Origin: Candidatus Adlerbacteria bacterium
GTDB lineage: Bacteria; Patescibacteriota; Minisyncoccia; Phycocordibacterales; SBAW01
Assembly: GCA_903824155.1 (NCBI GenBank)
Contig: CAIJVL010000035.1
Location: forward strand, 1 to 47,887
DNA: 47,887 nucleotides
Direction of reading: 5' to 3'
In this document: positions 1-7,288 of the stretch, piece by piece
Position numbering within the stretch: position 1 is the stretch's first letter
Layout of the letters: every line of letters begins with the position of its first letter
Notes under the pieces: generated by a model
What the model saw: only the letters and a program-made list of their open reading frames with translations
Told to the model about the DNA's origin: nothing
Databases searched by the model: none
Translations under genes and position numbers: made by a program

Positions 1-78
1 AACCGCACACAGGCCTTTGTTATGAGCCCTAAGGTGTCTCAGCGTTTTATCAAGACCGCCTCAAAGTCGAAGAATTAA
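1..78 (+). CDS. rpmI: Probable 50S ribosomal protein L35, C-terminal fragment
   Basis: An open frame enters from the window edge and ends at TAA with 25 basic codons (residues NRTQAFVMSPKVSQRFIKTA then SKSKN). It lies 11 bases before rplT, and rpmI-rplT is the near-universal bacterial order. The basic composition fits the tail of L35, a small protein of the large ribosomal subunit. The visible tail is too short and divergent to prove the family, so the call rests mainly on position. Confidence 0.5.
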   Translation, partial: NRTQAFVMSPKVSQRFIKTASKSKN

Positions 79-89
79 TCAACAAATAT

Positions 90-458
90 ATGGCACGCGT
101 AAAAGGAGGAGTAAATTCAGCAAAGAAGCGCCGCGGCATTTTGGCCATGACCAAAGGTTACCGCTTTGGCCGCAGCACCAAGGTTAAGCAGGCTAAGGAA
201 GCTATCTTCCATGCCGGCAAGTACGCATTTGCGCACCGCCGCGACAAGAAGAACGACTACCGCAAGCTGTGGAACGTCCGCATCAACGCCGGCCTCGACA
301 CTTTGGGTACCGTCACCAAAGAGGGCAAGCCGCTTTCGTACAGCCGCTTTATCGGCGCGCTTAACAAAGCAGAGATCAAAATAAACCGCAAAATGCTCTC
401 TGCGTTGGCCGAGCACTCCCCCAAAACCCTCGAGCGCATAGTCGCCAAGGTCTCCTAA
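90..458 (+). CDS. rplT: 50S ribosomal protein L20
   Basis: L20 binds 23S rRNA early in large-subunit assembly, and in many bacteria also represses its own rpmI-rplT message. The 122-residue product opens with MARVKGGVNSAKKRRGILAM, followed by the GYRFGRSTKVKQAKEA segment typical of the basic N-terminal extension. It then has the globular domain with RKLWNVRINAG and YSRFIGALNKA. Length is normal. The gene closes the unit that enters from the left and is followed by a strong hairpin terminator. Confidence 0.97.
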   Translation: MARVKGGVNSAKKRRGILAMTKGYRFGRSTKVKQAKEAIFHAGKYAFAHRRDKKNDYRKLWNVRINAGLDTLGTVTKEGKPLSYSRFIGALNKAEIKINRKMLSALAEHSPKTLERIVAKVS

Positions 459-472
459 GAAAGCTAAATAAC

Positions 473-500
473 AAAATCCCCGCCACTAGGCGGGGATTTT
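473..500. terminator. Bidirectional intrinsic terminator (rplT / LOG gene)
   Basis: A perfect 12-bp stem (473-484 with 489-500) contains a GC core flanked by A and T runs, so it can stop transcription in both directions. It sits between the convergent rplT and LOG-family genes, 15 bases after the rplT stop and one base before the other stop codon. Confidence 0.9.
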
Positions 501-501
501 G

Positions 502-1143
502 TTATGCGTTGTCGGTGTTTTGGAAGCGGAAGGATGCTCTATTGATTTTGTCTACTTTTACCAAATCGATTATTTCCCCCACCAAGTTTTTGGGGTCGGC
601 GTTAAAGCGTATCTTGTCGTTTTGCCGATGGCCGTTGGTTAAGATGCCTTTTATCTCCTCGGCGGTGGGCCAGTTGCCCTCGTAAATGCCCATCGGCTTG
701 TTGTCCTCAAAAGCAATGGTGAATTCGTGTATCGTGCCGATGCGCCCGCAGCCAAAAAACATGCCGTCTACCGAGCGAGTAAAGATAAGGTCGCGGCCGG
801 GGTACCCAAAGCCGGTGTACACAATAATGTCGTGATACTCGATGGGCAGATTATATTGCTCGACATGTTCTTTCTCACTTGAGGCGGGCGAAAATCCCAC
901 TACAAATCCGCCCGCCTCTTTGGCGCCCATCGCCGCCCACAGCGGGAAGCCGGTCGTAGCGCCGGTGATAAGCATTGCGCCTTGGCGCGCAATTTCGCGC
1001 CCCAGTTCCATGCCTTTGTCGTAGGCATCAATGCCGCAGTGCCCTGTTTCGGCTGCGCCGGAGACGCCCAGCTTTATCTGCAAATGCTCGTTTTTGGGAT
1101 TGATAGTGGTGGTGCTTTTCTCTGGGAGTATTTCCATTTCCAT
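502..1143 (-). CDS. LOG/SLOG-family nucleotide-binding protein
   Basis: Rossmann-fold protein of the LOG (lysine decarboxylase-like) / SLOG superfamily, whose members bind or cleave nucleotide derivatives. Its exact substrate is unknown. The product has about 213 residues. The sequence shows GVSGAAETGHCGIDAYDKG near the start, LITGATTGFP as the first nucleotide loop, and GCGRIGTIHEF as a form of the family GGxGTxxE motif. The start at 1143 (MEMEILPEKS) was chosen because a longer frame to 1197 would run into the upstream gene. It begins seven bases after the MBL gene's stop codon, so the two are probably co-transcribed. Confidence 0.75.
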   Translation of the reverse strand: MEMEILPEKSTTTINPKNEHLQIKLGVSGAAETGHCGIDAYDKGMELGREIARQGAMLITGATTGFPLWAAMGAKEAGGFVVGFSPASSEKEHVEQYNLPIEYHDIIVYTGFGYPGRDLIFTRSVDGMFFGCGRIGTIHEFTIAFEDNKPMGIYEGNWPTAEEIKGILTNGHRQNDKIRFNADPKNLVGEIIDLVKVDKINRASFRFQNTDNA

Positions 1144-1150
1144 AGATTTA

Positions 1151-2512
1151 TTATAGCTCGATTGTCGCGCTCTCTCCCGCTTCGGGCGCAATAGCATTGA
1201 GCCCCAGATAGTCGCGCAAACGTTGCACCAATGTTGACGATGCAGCAGGCTCTCCCATCACAACAAACACTTTTTTTACCGACGTCTGGATTTTATTTAC
1301 AAACTCAACCAGCTGCTCGGCATCCATATGTGCCGAGTAGCCGTATATCTGTTCTATTTTGGCACGCACCGGCACTTTTTTGCCGTAGAGTTCTATCTCG
1401 CTTGCGCCTTCAATCAAGCGTCGGCCAATGGTGCCTGCAGCCTGGTAGCCCACCACCAAGAGAGTGGTCTTGGTGTCGGGCAGCATAAACTCCTCGTGAG
1501 CCAACACCCTGCCGCCCTGCGCCATGCCACTGCCTGCCAAAATAATTTTAGGATTAGGTGCTGTGGTCAAGCCGTGCGACTCGTTGACATTGCCTATAAA
1601 GTGCAGCTGGGGGAAAGAGAAAATCTTTTCTCCCTTCTCAACACGCTCGCGCAAGGCAGGCGCAAAATACTCGGGATGCGCAGTGTAGGCAGCCGTGATC
1701 TTTTCGGCCAGCGGCGAGTCTACATACACCTCCATGCTCGGGATCTTTTTTTCGGTCATGAGCGTGCGGATTTCGTACAAAAGGTCCTGCGTGCGCTCGG
1801 TCGAGAATGCAGGGATAAGCAGTGCGCCGCCGCGCTTGGCGGCCTCCTCTATCACATTTTCGAGCCGCTCGCGGCGGTCCGCATCGGTGCGTGTGCGGTC
1901 CCCATACACGCTCTCCATCACCAAATAATCGACGCCGGTCGGCTCTTCGCAACGCGGCAAAAGCGGCGAGTTTCCGCTGCCGAGGTCTCCGGTAAAGGCG
2001 ATCGATTTTCCTCCCCTGCTAAATTTTGCGATGGCCGAGCCCAGGATATGCCCGGAGTTTAAAAGCTCAAGCATAACGCTGCCAAGCTTCAGCGGCTCGT
2101 GATAGTTGAGCCCTTTCCACAATTTAAAAGCCGCATCAATATCCTTTTCTTCATATAAGGGCGGTTGCGTTGGGTTTTTATGATTCTCATGCATCATAAG
2201 CATGAGCTCGTCGCGTAAAAGCGGCTCAGTTAGTACGCGCGTACCCTCGGTCGAGTAGATAGTGCCCTTAAAGCCCGCCTTGACCAGCTTGGGGATGCGG
2301 CCGATATGGTCGAGGTGTGCGTGCGTTACTACAAGGTAGTCTACGTCGGCTGGGTTGTATGCAAACGCGGCAGTATTTAAGCCGGTCGCCTCGTCGGTGC
2401 CCTGGTTAAGGCCGCAGTCGATTAAAATCTTTTCAGTACCAGTGTCGAGCAAAAAATTAGAGCCCGTTACCGAGCCCGCTCCTCCGTAAAAAACTATTTT
2501 TGATTGTTGCAT
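1151..2512 (-). CDS. MBL-fold beta-CASP RNA-processing exonuclease-like protein
   Basis: A metallo-beta-lactamase fold enzyme of the beta-CASP branch (YsdA/RNA-specificity-factor type), expected to cut or trim RNA in the cytoplasm using two zinc ions. About 453 residues. Visible motifs: the opening strand IVFYGGAGSVTGSNFLLD, the HxHxDH metal site in THAHLDHIGRIP, FTGDLG, the beta-CASP segment with LLIPAFSTERTQDLLYEI, and a late GYSAHMD metal histidine. The start MQQSKIVFY at 2512 is preferred because the longer frame to 2611 would read through a terminator hairpin. The candidate structured RNA lies directly upstream on the same strand. Confidence 0.85.
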   Translation of the reverse strand: MQQSKIVFYGGAGSVTGSNFLLDTGTEKILIDCGLNQGTDEATGLNTAAFAYNPADVDYLVVTHAHLDHIGRIPKLVKAGFKGTIYSTEGTRVLTEPLLRDELMLMMHENHKNPTQPPLYEEKDIDAAFKLWKGLNYHEPLKLGSVMLELLNSGHILGSAIAKFSRGGKSIAFTGDLGSGNSPLLPRCEEPTGVDYLVMESVYGDRTRTDADRRERLENVIEEAAKRGGALLIPAFSTERTQDLLYEIRTLMTEKKIPSMEVYVDSPLAEKITAAYTAHPEYFAPALRERVEKGEKIFSFPQLHFIGNVNESHGLTTAPNPKIILAGSGMAQGGRVLAHEEFMLPDTKTTLLVVGYQAAGTIGRRLIEGASEIELYGKKVPVRAKIEQIYGYSAHMDAEQLVEFVNKIQTSVKKVFVVMGEPAASSTLVQRLRDYLGLNAIAPEAGESATIEL

Positions 2513-2568
2513 TTGTCTTAAAGGCGATTCCTTAGCTTTGGAAGGTGTCGCCTTAGGTCTATTGTAGC

Positions 2569-2596
2569 AAAAATCCCACCAATAGGTGGGATTTTT
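2569..2596 (-). terminator. Intrinsic terminator after the candidate ncRNA
   Basis: A 12-bp perfect stem (AAAAATCCCACC paired with GGTGGGATTTTT) with a four-base loop and a T run on the minus strand. It ends the candidate RNA at 2600-2727 and lies about 57 bases before the start of the beta-CASP gene, so it could also act as an attenuator for that gene. Confidence 0.85.
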
Positions 2597-2599
2597 ATT

Positions 2600-2727
2600 A
2601 GGACGTCGCAAGCAAGTGTCTCCCTGTGATAGGTGGGTGTCCTATCGACACCTATAAGCTAGGCTTATGAGATGTCCGCCTTCAGACTCCCGATGAAACA
2701 CTTAAGGACATTTGCCTGCGCCGTCCT
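2600..2727 (-). ncRNA. Candidate structured RNA of about 128 nt (6S-like rod or leader RNA)
   Basis: The ends of this segment pair over 20 positions with only two mismatches (2600-2619 with 2708-2727, with G-U pairs). The result is a long closing stem of the kind found in stable RNAs such as 6S RNA. Inside are at least two further hairpins: AUAAGC-CUA-GCUUAU and GGUGUC-GAUAG-GACACC. A second possible pairing, AAGUGUUUC with GAGACACUU, competes with the inner part of the closing stem. A promoter with an extended -10 lies just before its 5' end and an intrinsic terminator just after its 3' end, both on the minus strand. No coding frame is evident. I do not recognise the family. It may be a 6S RNA homologue, or a regulatory leader of the beta-CASP gene. 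Confidence 0.6.
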
Positions 2728-2733
2728 ACTGTA

Positions 2734-2760
2734 AGTATATCAAATGCTCAAAAAGCGCAA
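2734..2760 (-). promoter_or_regulatory. Promoter of the candidate ncRNA
   Basis: On the minus strand TTGCGC (2755-2760) is followed after 15 bases by TATACT (2734-2739), preceded by TG-A to give an extended -10 (TGATATACT). The predicted first transcribed base is near 2727, exactly where the closing stem of the RNA begins. Confidence 0.6.
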
Positions 2761-2769
2761 CTCGATGGT

Positions 2770-2807
2770 GAAAAAAGAAAAATGCCGTCGAGTTTCCTCG
2801 ACGGCAT
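2770..2807 (-). terminator. Intrinsic terminator of the small membrane operon
   Basis: An 11-bp perfect stem (ATGCCGTCGAG / CTCGACGGCAT) with loop TTTC, followed on the minus strand by a long T-rich run. It lies eight bases after the stop codon of the small membrane gene. Confidence 0.9.
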
Positions 2808-2815
2808 ATTATAAT

Positions 2816-3055
2816 TCATGGCCGAAACGTTCGCCAACCTCCTGCAAACAAGAGCAATCCTCCCATGATGACAAGTGCTGCACCTGTAATTGCGAGACTG
2901 AGATGGCTTGCCGGCGAAGTGGCAATAGCAACTTTATACAAGATGCCGGAGCCGGCACCTACGCTGACAGCAAATCCCATAGTAAGAAATGGGTCTGTTT
3001 TCTTTGTTAAAAGAACTCTTCTGTGTGGACTTCTTTGTACTTCATCGTGCGACAT
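2816..3055 (-). CDS. Small two-helix membrane protein, unknown function
   Basis: A 79-residue orphan. The ATG at 3055 is fixed by a strong AAGGAGG ribosome site five bases upstream; a GTG two codons earlier would overlap that site. A charged N-terminus (SHDEVQRSPHRRVLLTKKTD) precedes a Gly/Ala-rich helix around residues 25-48 and a second hydrophobic helix, ITGAALVIMGGLLLFAGG, at 57-74. It is the second gene of a two-gene unit whose first gene is the 27-residue ORF at 3066-3149. I do not recognise a family. Confidence 0.7.
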   Translation of the reverse strand: MSHDEVQRSPHRRVLLTKKTDPFLTMGFAVSVGAGSGILYKVAIATSPASHLSLAITGAALVIMGGLLLFAGGWRTFRP

Positions 3056-3065
3056 TGACACCTCC

Positions 3066-3149
3066 TTATAACACCAAATAGCTGAGGAGTAAGAACGTCC
3101 ATATGAGCGTCGCTATTGCTCCGTACATATTCTGTTCTTCGTTGCGCAC
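3066..3149 (-). CDS. 27-residue single-helix membrane microprotein
   Basis: A GTG-start frame of 27 codons encoding a short polar head (RNEEQNM) and one hydrophobic helix (YGAIATLIWTFLLLSYLVL). An AAAGGAGC ribosome site lies five bases before the GTG. Its stop overlaps the ribosome site of the next gene, a spacing that suggests translational coupling. A promoter is visible upstream. It is too short for most gene finders. The call rests on the ribosome site, the helix and the tight packing. Confidence 0.5.
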   Translation of the reverse strand: MRNEEQNMYGAIATLIWTFLLLSYLVL

Positions 3150-3183
3150 TTTCAGCTCCTTTAGAAGTTCTAAGCCGAAATAT

Positions 3184-3211
3184 ATTCTATAGTATTTTTC
3201 CTATTCGTCAA
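3184..3211 (-). promoter_or_regulatory. Promoter of the small membrane operon
   Basis: TTGACG (3206-3211) and TAGAAT (3184-3189) on the minus strand are separated by 16 bases. The -35 lies inside the last codons of ndk, so this unit is transcribed from within the end of its neighbour. Confidence 0.6.
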
Positions 3212-3785
3212 TACCGAAGCGTTTGTATTTGTAGATTCCCTTTTTGCCGAACCAGTGTTTGATTTCGTGCGCTGCTTCCTCGGGAGTCTCTGACGCGTGG
3301 ATGAGATTGTAGATAGCGCGCTTTTCGATGTTGGCTGATATTGCCGAGTCTGCCGAGAAGTCGCCGCGGATAGTGCCCATATCTGCCGAGTACGGCATAG
3401 TGGCGCCGACAATCTTGCGGACCATGTCTACCGAGTGCACGCCTTGCACTACCATTTTAACCAATGGGGCTGACACCATGTAGTCGATAAGCCAGCTGCG
3501 CACTACCTTGCCCACTTTTTTAAGGTCGGTCGTGCCGAAATCGCGCTTGAGGTCGTGGCCGTACTTTGCGTACGTGCCGGACGTGCGCTCGCCAAGGCGG
3601 TTGATCCATGCATCGCTCTTGGGGTAATGATTATCCATTTCCTTGTAGGTGGGCTGGAACATTTCGAGCGCAACAATCTTAAGATCGCGCTGCTCCATGC
3701 GCTTGATGATCTCGCCGATGAGACCCTTGCGGACGCCGTCGGGCTTTATCATTACATATGTAAGCTCTTCCTTCGGGTGTTTCAT
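3201..3785 (-). CDS. ndk: Nucleoside-diphosphate kinase (long form)
   Basis: Transfers the gamma phosphate from ATP to other nucleoside diphosphates through a phospho-histidine. The N-terminal signature LTYVMIKPDGVRKGLIGEII, the segment GATMPYSADMGTIRGDF and the active-site block NLIHASET (His) are all present. At about 194 residues it is longer than the usual 140; the extra length lies in a middle insertion (around residues 50-105). The ATG at 3785 is preferred over the GTG at 3794 because TAAAGT ends seven bases before it, which implies a leaderless message. It lies downstream of map but has its own promoter. Confidence 0.93.
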   Translation of the reverse strand: MKHPKEELTYVMIKPDGVRKGLIGEIIKRMEQRDLKIVALEMFQPTYKEMDNHYPKSDAWINRLGERTSGTYAKYGHDLKRDFGTTDLKKVGKVVRSWLIDYMVSAPLVKMVVQGVHSVDMVRKIVGATMPYSADMGTIRGDFSADSAISANIEKRAIYNLIHASETPEEAAHEIKHWFGKKGIYKYKRFGIDE

Positions 3786-3792
3786 GCTTTGC

Positions 3793-3820
3793 ACTTTACC
3801 ACGGAAGCCTTATATTGCAA
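3793..3820 (-). promoter_or_regulatory. Leaderless promoter of ndk
   Basis: TTGCAA (3815-3820), 16-base spacer, TAAAGT (3793-3798), then seven bases to the ATG at 3785. No ribosome site is present. The predicted transcription start coincides with the start codon. Confidence 0.65.
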
Positions 3821-3831
3821 CCTTTTTTGGG

Positions 3832-4593
3832 CTATGCCGTGAGCACCTCGCAGCCGCCCTGGGTTATTAAAATAGTATGCTCGGTTTCGGCGCTGCGCGA
3901 GCCGTCGGCAGTGCGGTACGTCCATTGGTCGCTTTCAAGTTCAATATCCCCCTTCCCTTCGGTAAAAATAGGCTCGACTGCAATCACCATACCCTGTGGC
4001 AAAACCTCGCCTTTGCCCGCAGTGCCCACGTTACCAATGTACGGCTTTTCGTGGGGCACAAGCCCAAGCGCGTGCCCACCCAAGTCCTCTACCACGGCAA
4101 AATTATATTTTTTGGCAACTGCTTGTATGGCGGCGCCAATGTCTCCCACGCGCACGCCCGGCTTTATTATTTTTATTGCTGCCTTGAGCGCCTCTTTGGT
4201 AGCCTCTACCAATTTTTTACCCGAAGCATCTCCCTCGCCAGCAAACACCGTAATAGCCGCGTCGCTAAAGTAACCGTTGTAACTTACGCCCAAGTCCAGC
4301 ATGACCATGTCGCCCTCCTCTAGCACCCGGCGCTCGCTGGGGATGCCATGCACTACCTCATCGTTGATAGACACGCACAGCGATGCCGGGAACGGGTACG
4401 CCGAGCCGTCTTGTTTATAGTTTAAAAAGGCCGGCTCGCCGCCCAGGTCGCGTATATATTTTTCGGCAGCCAAGTCAAGAGCCGCAGTGGTTACACCGGG
4501 CTTTACCATGCTTGCGACATGACGCAATGCACCGGCCAATATTTTGCCGGCTTTGCGCAAATTCTCTATTTCTTCGGTAGTAGATACGATCAT
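3832..4593 (-). CDS. map: Methionine aminopeptidase, type I
   Basis: Removes the initiator methionine from nascent proteins. About 253 residues, the normal size of the type I enzyme without extensions. Metal ligands can be read in order: the Asp pair in MLDLGVSYNGYFSDAAI, the His in LGGHALG, the Glu in VAVEPIFTEG and the final Glu in ETEHTILIT. ATG 4593 gives a start four bases after the adk stop; a GTG at 4617 would overlap adk by 20 bases and cannot be excluded. The secY-adk-map order is that of a classic spc operon end. Confidence 0.95.
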   Translation of the reverse strand: MIVSTTEEIENLRKAGKILAGALRHVASMVKPGVTTAALDLAAEKYIRDLGGEPAFLNYKQDGSAYPFPASLCVSINDEVVHGIPSERRVLEEGDMVMLDLGVSYNGYFSDAAITVFAGEGDASGKKLVEATKEALKAAIKIIKPGVRVGDIGAAIQAVAKKYNFAVVEDLGGHALGLVPHEKPYIGNVGTAGKGEVLPQGMVIAVEPIFTEGKGDIELESDQWTYRTADGSRSAETEHTILITQGGCEVLTA

Positions 4594-4597
4594 AGGA

Positions 4598-5185
4598 TTA
4601 TTGGAGATTGAGGGCACGTAGCACGTCTATGTGCACTTGCTCGATTGCTTGGTTGCCGTTGACTACCACCAGCGTACCTTCGCTTTTAAAATAGTCTATC
4701 GACTTGATAGTGAGTTCGTTAAATTTATCGAAGCGCTCTTGGAGCGCCGCCGCGTTGTCGTCGGCACGGCCCTCAAGGCCGGCGCGCTTAAGTAAACGCT
4801 CGCGCAAAGCATCCTCAGGCGCGTCTAAATACACGGCAACGTATGCACGATTCAGCCATACGGCCGCTTCGTGAAAGCGCATCGCCTCTTCCAGAATCCG
4901 GCACGAGCCTTCAAACACAATAGTATCTGCCGGTTCGAGCTTTATAAGTGCCTCTTCAAACAAATACTGTGACACCCAAATGGGCATCAAGTCGCCGCGT
5001 TCCATCACCTCTTTGGTGCGCTTGCCAAAATAGCTGCCGCCTGCGGCCATCTCGCGCAAGCGGTTGCCGGAAGAGTACACGGCGCCACCAACCTTTTCGG
5101 CAAGCATTTTAGCTTGTGTCCCCTTCCCGCTTCCGGGCCGCCCCATCATTAAAAAGGTTTGCACTTTATTTCCTGTGTCGCTCAT
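4598..5185 (-). CDS. adk: Adenylate kinase
   Basis: Interconverts ATP plus AMP with two ADP. The Walker A loop MGRPGSGKGTQAKML is near residue 15, AMP-binding RLREMAAGGSYFGK follows, and FEGSCRILEEA matches the family's (F)DGFPR region in a diverged form. The product is about 195 residues, and the LID is short with no zinc-binding cysteines. The start MSDTGNKVQ at 5185 avoids a hydrophobic 10-residue extension (to 5215) that has no counterpart in the family. It is part of the secY-adk-map unit. Confidence 0.92.
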   Translation of the reverse strand: MSDTGNKVQTFLMMGRPGSGKGTQAKMLAEKVGGAVYSSGNRLREMAAGGSYFGKRTKEVMERGDLMPIWVSQYLFEEALIKLEPADTIVFEGSCRILEEAMRFHEAAVWLNRAYVAVYLDAPEDALRERLLKRAGLEGRADDNAAALQERFDKFNELTIKSIDYFKSEGTLVVVNGNQAIEQVHIDVLRALNLQ

Positions 5186-5218
5186 TGCAAGCAACAATAG
5201 CACAAAACAGTACATTTG

Positions 5219-5416
5219 TTACTCGCCTTCGTGGTCATGAGCGGTATCCTCGGTGCTGTCGAGTGTCCAGCTCTCTTTATCATGGCGAGGCTTGATGATG
5301 TCTTCGACATCCGAGTCATCCTCTTCATATGACTCTGTTTTTGGACGGCGGTCAAACAGCGCCCACATCACCCAGATAGCCACGATGACCAGTATGCCTC
5401 CCCACAAAAAATCCAT
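5219..5416 (-). CDS. Small single-helix membrane protein between secY and adk
   Basis: About 65 residues: MDFLWGGILVIVAIWVMWAL forms one N-terminal helix, followed by a highly acidic tail (ESYEEDDSDVEDIIK) and a His/Asp-rich end. The start at 5416 is chosen because a longer frame to 5452 would run through the terminator after secY. The helix plus acidic cytosolic tail is the layout of small translocon- or divisome-associated factors, but no family is recognised. Its position between secY and adk is suggestive only. Confidence 0.6.
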   Translation of the reverse strand: MDFLWGGILVIVAIWVMWALFDRRPKTESYEEDDSDVEDIIKPRHDKESWTLDSTEDTAHDHEGE

Positions 5417-5434
5417 ACCCCCAACATACCATAT

Positions 5435-5466
5435 AAAAAGCCCCCGCCGCATGCGGGGGGCTTTTT
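5435..5466 (-). terminator. Intrinsic terminator after secY
   Basis: A GC-rich stem (GCCCCC...GGGGGC, about 12 bp with flanking A/T) with T runs on both sides. It separates secY from the small membrane gene, adk and map, which therefore need read-through or their own promoter. Confidence 0.85.
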
Positions 5467-5482
5467 ACTTATTTCTAGAATG

Positions 5483-6754
5483 TTAGTACTCGCGGATGGA
5501 GATCTGCGCGTCGACGCGGCGGGCTAGGTCAAGGATTACGGAGACGACGATCAACAAAGCGGTACCGCCAAGCGCCAAGCTTTGGATATTAGTCAGTGAC
5601 TGCACGATGATAGGCATGACCGCAATAAGACCAAGGAAGAGTGCGCCTACCAGCGTAATGCGGGTGATAACTTTGGCCAAATATTCCTCGGTAGGCATCC
5701 CGGGGCGTACGCCGGGGATAAACGCGCCGTTCTTTTGCAAGTTCTCGGCGATAGCGTGCGGATCAAACGTAACTGCGGTGTAAAAGTAGGTAAAGAGTAC
5801 GACGAGTACAAAGTAGACGCTGCCGTAAAAGCCCAAGTTTTGGAGCCACGAAAGGATAAAGCTCGAGGTTGCGGCAAGCCAATGATGTGTTGACGCTTGG
5901 AAGAAGGTTGCAAACATCTGCGGCAGAAGCAGGAACGAAAGCGCAAAGATGATCGGGATAACGCCTGCCTGGTTAAGGCGCAGCGGCAAGTACGTAGACT
6001 GCCCGCCATAGACCTTCATGCCGCGGATGCGCTTGGCGTAGGTAACCGGCACCGGGCGCTCGGCCTCGGTAACCACCACCACTGCCGCAACAACCGCCAC
6101 GGCCGCAACGATAAAGCCGATGTATACCGGCAGCTGCGTCGTGTCGAACGAAAAGAGGAGCTGGCTTACCGTGCGGGGCAAGCGCGCAACGATGCCGGCA
6201 AAGATAAGCAAAGAAACGCCGTTGCCAAGACCGAACTCAGATATAAGCTCGCCGAGCCACATTAGGAGTATTGAGCCTGCGGTAACTACAAGCACGTTTA
6301 CGCCAAACTGGAAGGGAGAGAGGGTCGGCAAGACTGCCTCGCGCTGGAGCAAGAGCAGGAAGCCGATGCCTTGCACCACGGCGATAGGCAACGTAATAAG
6401 GCGCGAGTACTGGCTAAACCGCTGGCGGCCCGCCTCACCCTCTTCCTGGTAGAGCTGCTTGAGGCGCGGCACCATAATGGTAAGAAGCTGCATGATGATG
6501 CTCGAAGTGATGTACGGGCCAACACCCAGCAATACTATGGAAAGGTTTGAAAGCCCGCCGCCTGAAAAGAGGTTAAGCAGGCCAAAGAATTGGTTGTTAT
6601 TAAAAAATTGCTGGAGCTGCGCTGCGTTGATGCCCGGGATCGGTATCGCCGCTAAAAGGCGGAAGATAGCGAGTACCGAGAGCACAAACAAAAGGCGCGA
6701 GCGCAACTGCGCGTCTTTCATCAAAAGCGCGAATTTTTGGAAAAAAGTATTCAT
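5483..6754 (-). CDS. secY: Preprotein translocase subunit SecY
   Basis: The central pore protein of the Sec translocon, which carries unfolded proteins across or into the membrane. 423 residues with ten hydrophobic segments. The plug and first-helix region RLLAAIPIPGINAAQLQQFF, GVGPYITSSIIMQLL, the cytosolic loop ending in RIRGMKVYGGQSTYLPLRLN, and ENLQKNGAFIPGVRPG are all recognisable SecY signatures. Length is typical. It follows rplO by 13 bases as in most spc operons. Confidence 0.97.
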   Translation of the reverse strand: MNTFFQKFALLMKDAQLRSRLLFVLSVLAIFRLLAAIPIPGINAAQLQQFFNNNQFFGLLNLFSGGGLSNLSIVLLGVGPYITSSIIMQLLTIMVPRLKQLYQEEGEAGRQRFSQYSRLITLPIAVVQGIGFLLLLQREAVLPTLSPFQFGVNVLVVTAGSILLMWLGELISEFGLGNGVSLLIFAGIVARLPRTVSQLLFSFDTTQLPVYIGFIVAAVAVVAAVVVVTEAERPVPVTYAKRIRGMKVYGGQSTYLPLRLNQAGVIPIIFALSFLLLPQMFATFFQASTHHWLAATSSFILSWLQNLGFYGSVYFVLVVLFTYFYTAVTFDPHAIAENLQKNGAFIPGVRPGMPTEEYLAKVITRITLVGALFLGLIAVMPIIVQSLTNIQSLALGGTALLIVVSVILDLARRVDAQISIREY

Positions 6755-6767
6755 ATCCGTCTAAGAA

Positions 6768-7283
6768 TTACTCTGCTTTAGCTTTTTGCTTTGCCGCCTT
6801 TTCCTTCGGCATCCTTATCTTCGAAACCTTTTCCTCAAGAGCCGCAACTGACCCGCCTGCTGCCTCGATTTTTGATTTAGCCGACGCGGAAACGCTGCAG
6901 CCGCTCACCGCAAACTTTTTAGTTACGTCGCCGTCGCCTAGTATCTTGATGACCGGATTCTTAATGCCTTTGCGGGTGCGCACCAAACCCTGCTCGACGA
7001 GCGTCTTTGCATTTATGGTTGCGCCTGAAGAAAATGCCTTGTCGAGAGATGCCAAGTTAACGACATGCGGCTTGTTTTGGATGCTGATAAGTCCGCCTAC
7101 GCCGCGACCACGGAGCTTCGGGAGCTTTTTGAGCTGCTCGCGGATAGCAGGCATGATGCTGTGGCCGGCGCGCGCCTTCTGGCCCTTGGTGCCGCGACCC
7201 GAGGTCTTGCCGCGTCCGCCACCGCGCCCTACGCGCTTGGGCTTTTTATTTTCAGTTTTGCGTTTTAGTTCGTGAAGCTGCAT
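6768..7283 (-). CDS. rplO: 50S ribosomal protein L15
   Basis: L15 binds 23S rRNA late in assembly. The 171-residue product starts MQLHELKRKTENKKPKRVGR, then the glycine/arginine-rich segment GGGRGKTSGRGTKGQKARAG that marks the family, and LPKLRGRGVGG. An extended Ala/Lys-rich C-terminus (about 20 residues) goes beyond the usual length. It starts five bases after the rpsE stop, so no rpmD (L30) gene can be present between them. Confidence 0.96.
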   Translation of the reverse strand: MQLHELKRKTENKKPKRVGRGGGRGKTSGRGTKGQKARAGHSIMPAIREQLKKLPKLRGRGVGGLISIQNKPHVVNLASLDKAFSSGATINAKTLVEQGLVRTRKGIKNPVIKILGDGDVTKKFAVSGCSVSASAKSKIEAAGGSVAALEEKVSKIRMPKEKAAKQKAKAE

Positions 7284-7288
7284 AAAAA

